From Bacteroidota bacterium (GTDB taxonomy: Bacteria; Bacteroidota; Bacteroidia; Chitinophagales; Chitinophagaceae), in NCBI GenBank assembly GCA_023409975.1, contig JAEYQO010000121.1:1-64000 (forward strand): a stretch of 64,000 nt of DNA, written 5' to 3'. The notes below the pieces were generated by a model, which had not been told where the DNA came from, did not search any database, and worked only from the letters and a program-made list of their open reading frames with translations. Below, in pieces: positions 1 through 8,553 of the stretch (positions are counted from its first letter, which is position 1; every line of letters begins with the position of its first letter). A program made the translations under genes and the position numbers.

Positions 1-3000
1 GAAGGTGGCCGCGCATTAAAATCGCTCTCAGACGTTCTGAAAGGTAAACAAGGTCGTTTCCGTCAGAACCTCCTCGGTAAACGTGTTGACTACTCTGGTC
101 GTTCTGTAATCGTGGTAGGTCCTGAAATGAAGCTCCATGAGTGTGGTCTTCCGAAAGATATGGCGGCTGAGCTGTTCAAACCCTTTATCATTCGTAAGCT
201 GATTGAAAGGGGTATTGTAAAGACAGTAAAGAGCGCCAAGAAGCTTGTTGAGAAGAAAGAATCCGTTGTCTGGGACATCCTGGAGAACGTTCTGAAAGGA
301 CATCCAGTCCTCCTTAACCGTGCCCCCACGCTCCACAGATTATCCATTCAGGCTTTCCAGCCACGCCTGATCGAGGGTAAAGCGATCCAGCTCCACCCGT
401 TGGTGTGTTCTGCGTTCAACGCCGACTTCGATGGTGACCAGATGGCCGTTCACGTACCGCTGAGTCATGCAGCTATTCTTGAGGCACAGCTCCTGATGCT
501 GGCTTCGCACAATATCCTTAACCCGCAGAACGGTACGCCGATCACCCTGCCTTCTCAGGACATGGTTTTGGGTCTGTACTATATCTCGAAGGGTAAGAGA
601 ACAATGGGTGACGATGTAGTGAAGGGTGAAGGGAAGGCATTCTACAGTCCTGAAGAAGTTATCATCGCTCATAATGAAGGACGTGTTGACCTCCATGCAT
701 TCATCAAGGTAAAAGTGGATGTGCGTGAAAAGGATGGCAGTGTTAAAAAACAACTGATTGAAACAACTGTAGGTCGTGTGATCTTCAATCAGTTCGTTCC
801 TAAGGAGAACGGATTTGTGAACGCATTGCTGACTAAGAAGTCCCTGCGTGAGATCATTGGAGATATCCTGAAGTATGCAGGTATTCCCAAGACCGTTCAG
901 TTCCTGGATGATATCAAAACATTAGGATTCCGTACAGCCTTCCGTGGTGGACTGTCGTTCAATATCAAGGACCTTACGATTCCTGAAGTGAAAGAGGAAC
1001 TGATTCAGTCTGCACAGGCTGAAGTAGACGAGGTCTGGGATAACTATAATATGGGTCTGATCACGAACAACGAGCGTTACAACCAGATCATCGATATCTG
1101 GTCACGCGTCGATACCCGTGTTACAGAAACCCTGATCCGCGAAATGGCCACTGATAAGCAAGGCTTCAACTCAGTGTACATGATGCTGGATTCCGGAGCC
1201 CGTGGTTCAAAACAGCAGGTAAAACAGCTTGCAGGTCTGAGAGGTCTGATGGCTAAGCCCCGTCGTTCAGGTTCGTCAGGATCTGAAATCATCGAGATCC
1301 CGATCCTTTCCAACTTCAAGACGGGTCTGTCAGTATTGGAATACTTCATCTCTACGCACGGTGCCCGTAAGGGTCTTGCGGATACGGCCCTGAAAACAGC
1401 CGATGCGGGTTATCTGACCCGTCGTCTTGTGGATGTGGCTCAGGATGTGGTAATTAATGAAGAGGACTGTGGTACACTGCGTGGTATCGCAACCTCTGCT
1501 CTGAAAGATAACGAAGAGATCGTAGAACCACTGATCGATCGTATTGTGGGCCGCACATCACTTCATGATGTGTACCATCCGATTACCGATGAGTTGCTGG
1601 TAAGTGCAGGTGAGGAAATTACGGATGATGTAGCTAAGGTTATTGAGGAAAGTGGTCTTGACACAGTCGAGATACGTTCTGTACTGACTTGTGAAGCAAG
1701 AAGAGGTGTATGTGCCAAATGCTATGGTAAGAACCTTGCGACTGGCTATATGACGCAGAGAGGTGATGCAGTTGGTATCATCGCTGCCCAGTCGATCGGT
1801 GAGCCAGGTACACAGCTTACCCTCCGTACCTTCCACGTGGGTGGTGTGGCCGGTTCTTCCGCGATCGAATCTCAACTGGTCGCTAAGTTTGACGGAACCA
1901 TTCAGTTCGATGGTCTGCGTACCACTGAATTCGTGGATTCAGAAGGAGAAAAGCAAACTGTGGTCATCGGCCGTACTGGTGAGGTACGTATCGTAGACGT
2001 GGAGAATGACCGTCTTCTGATCACTAATAATATCCCTTACGGTTCGAACCTTAAGGTAACTAACGGACAAAAGATTGCCAAGGGCGATGTCATTTGCGCC
2101 TGGGATCCGTTCAACGCCGTTATCATTTCTGAGGTTTCCGGTAAAGTCAACTTCGAAAACGTAATCGAAGGTGTTACTTATCGCGAAGAAGCCGATGAGC
2201 AAACAGGTCACCGCGAGAAGGTTGTTATCGAAACCAAAGACAAGACGAAGATTCCTGGAATTATCGTTGAGGGCAAAGAGCAAAAAACCTACAACCTGCC
2301 GGTTGGTTCCCATATCGTAGTAGATATCGACGAATCGGTACACAACGGTCAGGTACTTGTGAAGATTCCACGTGTGATGGGACGTTCACGTGATATCACC
2401 GGTGGTCTTCCACGGGTAACTGAATTATTCGAGGCCAGAAACCCAAGTAACCCGGCAGTGGTTGCGGAAGTTGACGGTGTAGTGAGCTTCGGTAACATCA
2501 AACGTGGTAACAGAGAGATCATCGTTGAAAGCCGTGAAGGTCTCGTGAAGAAGTACCTCGTACCTCTGACACGCCATATTATGGTTCAGGATGGTGACTT
2601 CGTAAAAGCAGGTACTGCGCTGTCTGATGGTGCGATCACTCCGGGTGATATCCTGTCTATCAAGGGGCCATTTGCCGTGCAGGAATACCTCGTTAATGAG
2701 ATTCAGGAGGTTTACCGTCTTCAGGGTGTAAAGATCAATGACAAACACATTGAAGTGATCGTTCGCCAGATGATGCGTAAAGTAGCTGTCGTAGATCCGG
2801 GAGATACCAAGTTCCTGGAAGATGATACTGTGGATAAATTCGAGCTCATTGAAGAGAACGACTGGATCTTTGACAAGAAAGTTGTTACTGATCCTGGAGA
2901 TTCTGAGCGCCTGCATGCAGGTCAGATCGTCACCCTGCGTGAGATCCGTGAGGAGAACAGTCTGCTCCGCCGTTCTGACAAGAAACTGATCGAGTTCCGT

Positions 3001-3297
3001 GATGCCAATCCTGCGACGTCTACTCCGATGCTCCATGGTATCACAAAAGCCTCGCTTGGTACTCAGAGCTGGATTTCTGCAGCATCGTTCCAGGAAACAA
3101 CCAAGGTGCTTTCCACTGCAGCTATCAATGGTAAAGCTGACAATCTGATGGGTCTGAAAGAAAACGTCATCACCGGTAACCTCATACCTGCTGGTTCTGG
3201 TATGCGGGAGTACGATGATATCATCGTAGGTTCTAAAGAAGAATTTGATCTTCTGATGGCTAACAGGGATGTGCTTCAGTTTGATGAAGAAGAATAA
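1..3297 (+). CDS. rpoC: DNA-directed RNA polymerase subunit beta' (5' end outside window)
   Basis: Largest catalytic subunit of RNA polymerase. The frame is open from base 1, so the first codons lie upstream of the window; 1098 residues are present, roughly the C-terminal three quarters of a Bacteroidota beta'. Visible landmarks are the Mg-binding NADFDGD motif at 418-438, the second zinc-site cysteines (CEARRGVCAKC, about 1690-1722), and the bridge-helix/trigger-loop region around GEPGTQLTLRTFH (about 1800-1840). The C-terminus is Asp/Glu-rich (FDEEE). It is followed directly by a strong hairpin terminator, so it closes its operon (normally rpoB-rpoC). The internal ATG at 112 is not the start. 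Confidence 0.98.
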   Translation, partial: EGGRALKSLSDVLKGKQGRFRQNLLGKRVDYSGRSVIVVGPEMKLHECGLPKDMAAELFKPFIIRKLIERGIVKTVKSAKKLVEKKESVVWDILENVLKGHPVLLNRAPTLHRLSIQAFQPRLIEGKAIQLHPLVCSAFNADFDGDQMAVHVPLSHAAILEAQLLMLASHNILNPQNGTPITLPSQDMVLGLYYISKGKRTMGDDVVKGEGKAFYSPEEVIIAHNEGRVDLHAFIKVKVDVREKDGSVKKQLIETTVGRVIFNQFVPKENGFVNALLTKKSLREIIGDILKYAGIPKTVQFLDDIKTLGFRTAFRGGLSFNIKDLTIPEVKEELIQSAQAEVDEVWDNYNMGLITNNERYNQIIDIWSRVDTRVTETLIREMATDKQGFNSVYMMLDSGARGSKQQVKQLAGLRGLMAKPRRSGSSGSEIIEIPILSNFKTGLSVLEYFISTHGARKGLADTALKTADAGYLTRRLVDVAQDVVINEEDCGTLRGIATSALKDNEEIVEPLIDRIVGRTSLHDVYHPITDELLVSAGEEITDDVAKVIEESGLDTVEIRSVLTCEARRGVCAKCYGKNLATGYMTQRGDAVGIIAAQSIGEPGTQLTLRTFHVGGVAGSSAIESQLVAKFDGTIQFDGLRTTEFVDSEGEKQTVVIGRTGEVRIVDVENDRLLITNNIPYGSNLKVTNGQKIAKGDVICAWDPFNAVIISEVSGKVNFENVIEGVTYREEADEQTGHREKVVIETKDKTKIPGIIVEGKEQKTYNLPVGSHIVVDIDESVHNGQVLVKIPRVMGRSRDITGGLPRVTELFEARNPSNPAVVAEVDGVVSFGNIKRGNREIIVESREGLVKKYLVPLTRHIMVQDGDFVKAGTALSDGAITPGDILSIKGPFAVQEYLVNEIQEVYRLQGVKINDKHIEVIVRQMMRKVAVVDPGDTKFLEDDTVDKFELIEENDWIFDKKVVTDPGDSERLHAGQIVTLREIREENSLLRRSDKKLIEFRDANPATSTPMLHGITKASLGTQSWISAASFQETTKVLSTAAINGKADNLMGLKENVITGNLIPAGSGMREYDDIIVGSKEEFDLLMANRDVLQFDEEE

Positions 3298-3317
3298 GCT
3301 ATAAGGCTCTAAAAAAC

Positions 3318-3350
3318 AAAGGCTGTTACCTCCGGGTAGCAGCCTTTTTT
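3318..3350 (+). terminator. Rho-independent terminator of rpoC
   Basis: A stem from AAAGGCTG to its complement CAGCCTTT, extended by TACC/GGTA, closes on a TCCG loop and is followed by a T run. It begins about 20 bp after the rpoC stop codon. Confidence 0.9.
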
Positions 3351-3364
3351 AGTTGGGTCCTTTT

Positions 3365-3805
3365 CTACTTTGCGCCCTTTTTAACCGTTATATCAGCACC
3401 ACATTCATAGCAGTGGTAGTATTGCTTCCGGTATGGAGCAGGAATTCCGAGCAGGAGGAAAAACAAGGAAATAAATCTGTTGGAAAAGCCTTTTACCAGA
3501 GATACCTCCGGGTTATTGTACACCGGGCAGGATTCAAGCGTTCCGGTTTCGTTGGTAATTGTTAAGGATTGATTGATTGGTTTATCGATCAGGCCGTTGG
3601 CATCCAGAATTTCCAGCGCATGCTTCACATCCGAGGACCGCACCTGCAGCTTAACACCGCCCAGGGCATGAGTATACAGCGGATTCGTCTGTATCGTAAG
3701 TTCGTCCTTTAAAAAGCAATGAATATCATAGGATTCCAGCGTCTGCCGGGCCAGCTGTGCTTCATGGCTATACATGAAACTGCGTACCGTAACTAATTGA
3801 TCCAT
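3365..3805 (-). CDS. DUF2007-type putative signal-transducing protein
   Basis: 146 residues. The N-terminal half (VTVRSFMYSHEAQLARQTLE..., then an insertion- or ligand-like region ending in the stretch ALGGVKLQV) has the pattern of the DUF2007 family, a small alpha/beta domain of unknown role. The C-terminal 40 residues hold a hydrophobic stretch and a CYEC cysteine pair that could bind metal. The frame stays open 42 codons further upstream, but that part has no family resemblance, so I take the ATG at 3805. The gene is convergent with rpoC and divergent from pstS. Function unknown. Confidence 0.72.
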   Translation of the reverse strand: MDQLVTVRSFMYSHEAQLARQTLESYDIHCFLKDELTIQTNPLYTHALGGVKLQVRSSDVKHALEILDANGLIDKPINQSLTITNETGTLESCPVYNNPEVSLVKGFSNRFISLFFLLLGIPAPYRKQYYHCYECGADITVKKGAK

Positions 3806-4024
3806 GGTAAGGTGGAAAAGATACGCAACATTCTTGTTTTTGAGCCTCAAAGACTCCTCACAAACTGAGTGCCTGAATGCCTGTGTTGACGTCCAACGAT
3901 TCGTCTTCAAAACCTGAAGTTTCTCATTCACAGAGGCTTGAGGCCAGGTTGTATTTATGTTATCTTATCATTACCAATCGTCGAGGGGCTACCTCACATT
4001 GGCAAAGTTTCGGAGTTTTGCTCC

Positions 4025-4996
4025 ATGAGGTTGATACAGCTACTGTCTACGGTTCTCATTCTGATCGGACTGTCCTCCTGTTTCAAAGACTATAAGGGAA
4101 GAATCAATATCGACGGTTCAAGTTCTGTATACCCCGTTACCGAGGCAGTTGCTGAGGAGTACCGGTTTAAGAATCCTGATATCAGAGTCACTGTCGGGGT
4201 TTCCGGAACAGGTGGCGGATTTAAGAAATTCGCCCGCGGTGAAACCGACATCAGTAATGCTTCCCGACCCATCAAAAAGAAGGAAATTGACGCGGCAAAA
4301 GCCAACGGAATCGAGTTCATAGAGATTCCTGTTGCTTACGACGGATTGGCCGTGGTGGTGAGTCCAACAAACGATTTCGTAGACTATCTTACCGTAGAGG
4401 AACTGAAGAGAATGTGGGAGCCTGCAGCGCAGGAGAAAATTACCTCCTGGGCCCAGATCAGGGAGGGTTTTCCTGATGTGCCCCTCCGGCTCTACGGGGC
4501 TGGAACATCTTCGGGTACTTACGATTATTTTACGGAAGCCATCAATGGTGAATCTAAAGCCTCGAGAGGAGACTATACAGCCAGTGAGGATGATAATGTG
4601 TTGGTTCAGGGAGTATCCTCTGACAAAGGAGGATTGGGATATTTCGGACTGGCTTATTATGTGGAGAACAAGGACAAGCTGAAGCTGGTTGCGATAGATG
4701 GTGGCACCGGTCCGGTGTATCCCAACGATTCCACGGTTAGGCTGGGCATTTATGCTCCGCTTTCCAGGCCGGAGTTTATCTATGTAAATGCTAACGCAGC
4801 ACAATCACCCATTCTTCAGGAGTTCGTAAAGTTTTACCTGGAAAATGCCCCTGCACTGGTTGCTGAGGTTGGCTATGTGCCGCTTCCCCCGGAGGTTTAC
4901 CAACTAGCCTGGAAGCGTTTTCTGGAAAGAAAAACCGGTTCTATTTTCCTGGATCGTTCTACCGTTGGAGCCGACCTGAAAGAATTGCTTAAATAA
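4025..4996 (+). CDS. pstS: Phosphate ABC transporter, substrate-binding lipoprotein
   Basis: Periplasmic phosphate receptor for PstCAB. The chosen ATG at 4025 gives a lipoprotein signal (hydrophobic stretch ending LSSC, lipidated Cys19); the frame continues upstream to 3938 but that extension would bury the signal peptide. The mature part carries phosphate-loop motifs of the PBP-like fold, GSSSVYP near residue 35 and GTGGGFKKF near 65, plus YGAGTSSGTYDYF in the second lobe. 323 residues is a normal length. First gene of pstSCAB-phoU, 6 bp before pstC. I see no clear Pho-box repeat upstream. Confidence 0.95.
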   Translation: MRLIQLLSTVLILIGLSSCFKDYKGRINIDGSSSVYPVTEAVAEEYRFKNPDIRVTVGVSGTGGGFKKFARGETDISNASRPIKKKEIDAAKANGIEFIEIPVAYDGLAVVVSPTNDFVDYLTVEELKRMWEPAAQEKITSWAQIREGFPDVPLRLYGAGTSSGTYDYFTEAINGESKASRGDYTASEDDNVLVQGVSSDKGGLGYFGLAYYVENKDKLKLVAIDGGTGPVYPNDSTVRLGIYAPLSRPEFIYVNANAAQSPILQEFVKFYLENAPALVAEVGYVPLPPEVYQLAWKRFLERKTGSIFLDRSTVGADLKELLK

Positions 4997-5002
4997 AAGG
5001 AC

Positions 5003-5878
5003 ATGCGCGTCAAAGAGAAGATAATTGAGATCATTATGATGTGCTGCAGCTTTGTGACCATCCTCACAACGCTGGGTATTATCATCATTCTCGCAATCGA
5101 CACATTTAAGTTCTTCGGCGAGGTATCCATCGCAGAGTTTTTTACCGATACGCAGTGGACACCACTGTTCGCAGATAAACACTTCGGCATCCTCCCCCTG
5201 CTCAGTGGAACACTGCTTACAACACTCATCGCCGTCCTGTTTGCCGTGCCGCTCGGACTGGTCATCGCGGTGTATCTGAATGAGTATGCCTCACCCCGGT
5301 TTACCAATATCGTAAAGCCAGTACTAGAGATTCTGGCAGCAATACCAACAGTAGTCTATGGTTTTTTTGCCCTGCAGTTTGTGACCCCTCTATTGCAGAC
5401 GTTCATTCCCGATTTGCGTGGTTTCAATGCACTTTCTCCGGGACTGGTGATGGGGATCATGATAATGCCCTACATCACTTCGCTCAGTGAGGATGCCCTG
5501 CGTGCGGTACCGAAATCGTTGAGGGAAGCTTCTTACGGCATGGGAGCCACCCGCTTTCAAACCGCTTTTAAAGTAATGATCCCTGCTGCATCGTCCGGAA
5601 TTGTGATCTCAGTGATCCTTGCTATATCCAGGGCACTTGGCGAGACCATGATTGTAGCCATCGCCGCCGGACAGGAGCCTAACCTTACCTTCAATCCTTT
5701 GGAGTCTGTTGAGACGATAACGACTTATATCGTGCAGGTAAGTATGGGAGATGTTCCGCAGGATTCACTGGAGTACAGGACCATATTTGCTGCGGGAATG
5801 ACACTCTTCGTCGTAACCTTCCTGCTTAATAATATCAGCTTCTGGATGCGTAACCGGATACAAAACAAGTATAGCTAA
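5003..5878 (+). CDS. pstC: Phosphate ABC transporter permease
   Basis: Inner-membrane permease subunit of the phosphate importer; 291 residues with about six hydrophobic segments. The cytoplasmic EAA loop, EASYGMGATRFQTAFKVM near residue 180, is the site where the permease docks on the PstB ATPase. An AAAGGA stretch precedes the ATG. Its stop codon overlaps the pstA start by one base, which argues for translational coupling. Confidence 0.96.
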   Translation: MRVKEKIIEIIMMCCSFVTILTTLGIIIILAIDTFKFFGEVSIAEFFTDTQWTPLFADKHFGILPLLSGTLLTTLIAVLFAVPLGLVIAVYLNEYASPRFTNIVKPVLEILAAIPTVVYGFFALQFVTPLLQTFIPDLRGFNALSPGLVMGIMIMPYITSLSEDALRAVPKSLREASYGMGATRFQTAFKVMIPAASSGIVISVILAISRALGETMIVAIAAGQEPNLTFNPLESVETITTYIVQVSMGDVPQDSLEYRTIFAAGMTLFVVTFLLNNISFWMRNRIQNKYS

Positions 5879-6738
5879 TGGAACATCATCTCAGGAAATC
5901 CCGGCTCTACGATAAACTGTTCAGGATTCTGGCAGCCTGCTTCACCTTTTTTGCCCTCGTGGTATTACTGGTTCTGTTGGTCGACATCACTGTTAAAGGA
6001 ATTGGAAGAATCAGCCCTTCATTCTTTACCAATTTGCCATCCCGTTTCCCCGAACGTGCCGGGATTCTTACAGCTCTCGCCGGTATGTCGGGCCTGCTGG
6101 TATTTACCATCATCATTGCTCTGCCAATTGGGATTCTCGCCGGTGTATACCTTCAGGAGTATGGGAAGCGGAACTGGTTTGCAAAATTTGTTGAGATCAA
6201 CATCGCCAATCTGGCGGGGGTACCTTCTGTAATCTATGGTATTCTTGGCCTTCAGGTGTTTGTCCGCATCGCCGGGCTGGGAAATAGCCTTTTAGCGGGT
6301 GCTTTCACGCTTGCGCTGCTGATCCTGCCGATTATTATCGTTGCAACCAGAGAGGCTGTTCGGGCGGTTCCGGATTCGCTGAGGGAAGCCTCCTATGGCA
6401 TGGGTGCCACAAGGTGGCAAACAACCCGCAGGGTTGTGATTCCTTCTGCCCTGGGCGGGATATTGACAGGCATCATTCTTTCTATCTCAAGAGCCATCGG
6501 CGAAACCGCACCGCTGCTGGTGATCGGTGCACTCGTTTACGTTCCATTTGTTCCGGAAGGGCCAACGGACCAGTTTACCACACTGCCCATTCAGATCTTC
6601 AACTGGGTCTCCCGTCCGCAGGCAGGATTTATCGTGAACGCAGCCGCAGGTATTATCGTATTATTGTTAATTACTTTCCTGTTAAACGGTGTGGCCATCT
6701 ACATCAGAGGGAAATGGTATAAAAAGATCAGGTATTGA
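5878..6738 (+). CDS. pstA: Phosphate ABC transporter permease
   Basis: Second permease half of the Pst importer, 286 residues. It shares with PstC the EAA loop (EASYGMGATRWQTTRRVV, near residue 165) and a six-segment membrane pattern. The start codon shares its A with the pstC stop codon. The end lies 2 bp before the likely ATG of pstB. Confidence 0.96.
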   Translation: MEHHLRKSRLYDKLFRILAACFTFFALVVLLVLLVDITVKGIGRISPSFFTNLPSRFPERAGILTALAGMSGLLVFTIIIALPIGILAGVYLQEYGKRNWFAKFVEINIANLAGVPSVIYGILGLQVFVRIAGLGNSLLAGAFTLALLILPIIIVATREAVRAVPDSLREASYGMGATRWQTTRRVVIPSALGGILTGIILSISRAIGETAPLLVIGALVYVPFVPEGPTDQFTTLPIQIFNWVSRPQAGFIVNAAAGIIVLLLITFLLNGVAIYIRGKWYKKIRY

Positions 6739-6740
6739 TC

Positions 6741-7493
6741 ATGAACAAACTAGAAGCCAAACAGGTCAACTTTTTTTATGGTCCGAAGCAGGCATTGAAG
6801 GATATCAATCTGTCAATCGCACCTAACACCGTAACAGCTTTCATTGGTCCCTCGGGTTGTGGTAAATCTACTTTCCTGAGATGCTTCAACAGGATGAATG
6901 ACCTGATTGAAGGCGCAAGACTTGAAGGTTCTATTCTTCTGGAAGGTCACGATGTCTATAGCCGCGACCAGGACGTTTACGGTCTCAGAAAGGAGATAGG
7001 CATGGTCTTCCAGAAGCCTAACCCGTTTCCAAAGTCGATATTTGAGAACGTAATCTATGGGCTCAGGATCAATGGTGTGACCGACAAGCAACTTCTTCAG
7101 GAACGAGCCGAACAGTCACTCCAGGATGCCGCCCTCTGGGATGAGGTGAAAGATAGCCTCAACAAATCTGCCCTATCACTTTCCGGTGGACAGCAGCAAA
7201 GACTTTGTATAGCCAGGACCCTTGCAGTGCAGCCTTCAGTGGTTCTGATGGATGAACCGGCCTCTGCCCTCGATCCGATTTCGACTGCCAAGATCGAAGA
7301 CCTGATCTATGATCTGAAATCGAAGTTCACGATTGTAATCGTTACGCATAATATGCAGCAGGCAGGACGAGTCAGCGACAAAACAGCCTTCTTCTATATG
7401 GGTGAACTGATAGAGTTTGATGATACGCGGAAGATGTTCACCAACCCGGAAAAGGAGAAAACACAAAACTATATCACCGGCCGCTTTGGCTAA
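6741..7493 (+). CDS. pstB: Phosphate ABC transporter ATP-binding protein
   Basis: ATPase of the phosphate importer, 250 residues. Walker A GPSGCGKST near residue 36, signature LSGGQQQRL near 148 and Walker B VVLMDEP near 167 are all intact, as is the switch histidine (VTHNMQQA). A TTG two codons upstream could also serve, but the ATG at 6741 matches the family N-terminus (MNKLEAKQVNFFYG). Twelve bases separate it from phoU. Confidence 0.96.
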   Translation: MNKLEAKQVNFFYGPKQALKDINLSIAPNTVTAFIGPSGCGKSTFLRCFNRMNDLIEGARLEGSILLEGHDVYSRDQDVYGLRKEIGMVFQKPNPFPKSIFENVIYGLRINGVTDKQLLQERAEQSLQDAALWDEVKDSLNKSALSLSGGQQQRLCIARTLAVQPSVVLMDEPASALDPISTAKIEDLIYDLKSKFTIVIVTHNMQQAGRVSDKTAFFYMGELIEFDDTRKMFTNPEKEKTQNYITGRFG

Positions 7494-7505
7494 AATCAGC
7501 AGTAT

Positions 7506-8183
7506 ATGACACATTTGCAGGAACAGTTGGAACACCTTAAGGAAAGCTTGCTTGAGATGGCAATGCTGGTACAGAAGCAGCTGATGAAAAGCGTTGAGGC
7601 ACTGCTTCAGGAAGACAGGGATCTGGCCAATGAGGTGCTTTATAATGAGAAGCGGGTAAACGCTTTCGAGCTGGGCATTGACAAGGATTGCGAACAGATC
7701 TTTGCGTTGTTAAGTCCGGTGGCGCATGATATGCGTTTTGTCTTTGCGACGCTGAAGACTAATGGAGATCTGGAGAGAATCGGTGATTACGCAGAAGGTA
7801 TCGCCAAGCTGGTGCTGGCGGGAATTGATGAATTCGATCGCGATCTTTCTAAAGATATCCAGCTCAAGCGGATGTATGAGGTCGCATATGCCATGCTGGA
7901 AGACGTCATCCAGGCTTATAGCACGGATAATACGAAGCTGGCCCGGTCGGTATTTTCCCGCGATCTGGAGCTCAACAAGATCAATCAGGAGCTCACACCT
8001 AAAATCGTGGAATACTGCCGTACTAATCCGGATAGAATCAATCAGGCCCTTTTACAATTGTCCATTGTCAGAAGACTGGAAAGGGTCGGGGATCACGTTA
8101 CGAATATTGCTGAGGAAATCATCTTCTATAAAGAAGCGACCGTTCTCAAACATGGCAATAAGGGAAACACCGAGCAGGATTAA
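7506..8183 (+). CDS. phoU: Phosphate signalling complex protein PhoU
   Basis: 225-residue all-helical protein with two PhoU repeats; each contains the metal-binding ERIGDYAE / ERVGDHVTN-type motif (near residues 93 and 195). PhoU links the Pst transporter to the PhoR/PhoB phosphate sensor and keeps the regulon off when phosphate is plentiful. Last gene of the pst operon, followed by a hairpin terminator. Confidence 0.95.
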   Translation: MTHLQEQLEHLKESLLEMAMLVQKQLMKSVEALLQEDRDLANEVLYNEKRVNAFELGIDKDCEQIFALLSPVAHDMRFVFATLKTNGDLERIGDYAEGIAKLVLAGIDEFDRDLSKDIQLKRMYEVAYAMLEDVIQAYSTDNTKLARSVFSRDLELNKINQELTPKIVEYCRTNPDRINQALLQLSIVRRLERVGDHVTNIAEEIIFYKEATVLKHGNKGNTEQD

Positions 8184-8204
8184 TATTCTTTATGAGGGAA
8201 CAAC

Positions 8205-8232
8205 AACGGAAGGCGGGAGCCTTCCGTTTGTT
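8205..8232 (+). terminator. Terminator of the pst-phoU operon
   Basis: A perfect 10-bp stem (AACGGAAGGC with GCCTTCCGTT) around a GGGA loop, 21 bp after the phoU stop. The T tract is short and interrupted, so efficiency is uncertain; the hairpin would also act weakly on the opposite strand. Confidence 0.75.
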
Positions 8233-8285
8233 ATTTATGAATGACTGAATGTCCTCATTTCATTGATAACACTCAGAGAATTTTA

Positions 8286-8423
8286 TCAGTTCGTGATCAG
8301 CGTTCTTATCGCATGCATCTTTACTTCACAGCTCAGGAGCATCTGTTGTGTTACCTCCTTCGGAATATCGAAGAAGTACTTCATGCAGAAAAATAATGCC
8401 GGTAGTACGAGCTTGTCTGTCAT
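8286..8423 (-). CDS. Possible small protein, 45 residues
   Basis: In the phoU-nupC gap the minus strand has an ATG-started frame, MTDKLVLPALFFCMKYFFDI... ending in TLITN. It is amphipathic with a hydrophobic N-terminal half. No Shine-Dalgarno site or clear promoter is visible, and a TTGAT-N4-ATCAA palindrome lies only 13 bp upstream of the ATG. I do not recognise a family; it could equally be chance. Confidence 0.3.
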   Translation of the reverse strand: MTDKLVLPALFFCMKYFFDIPKEVTQQMLLSCEVKMHAIRTLITN

Positions 8424-8435
8424 CACCTGTCTATT

Positions 8436-8449
8436 TTGATAAAAATCAA
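8436..8449. promoter_or_regulatory. FNR/CRP-type palindrome TTGAT-N4-ATCAA
   Basis: A perfect inverted repeat TTGATAAAAATCAA, identical to the classical FNR half-site arrangement. It lies in the 370-bp gap between convergent phoU and nupC, not in front of an annotated promoter. If functional at -41.5, the transcript would start near 8401 (minus) or 8484 (plus), where only the small ORF or an untranslated RNA could be served. The rest of the gap holds the phoU hairpin and an AGTCTGG/CCAGACT inverted pair (8456-8462, 8490-8496). Confidence 0.4.
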
Positions 8450-8553
8450 TCTTTTAGTCTGGTTCATGTCGTTGTTAAAAAAGACTGTGCCAGACTGGGA
8501 GAAATGAGTCTCCGTAACGACCAATGATGAACAACCTGAGTTACAGGAACAAT

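Noticed and set aside
2425..3036. 203-codon frame on the minus strand
   Set aside because: Fully antisense to conserved rpoC codons; a shadow of its codon bias.
4118..4804. 228-codon frame on the minus strand within pstS
   Set aside because: No start context or family pattern; pstS motifs lie on the plus strand.
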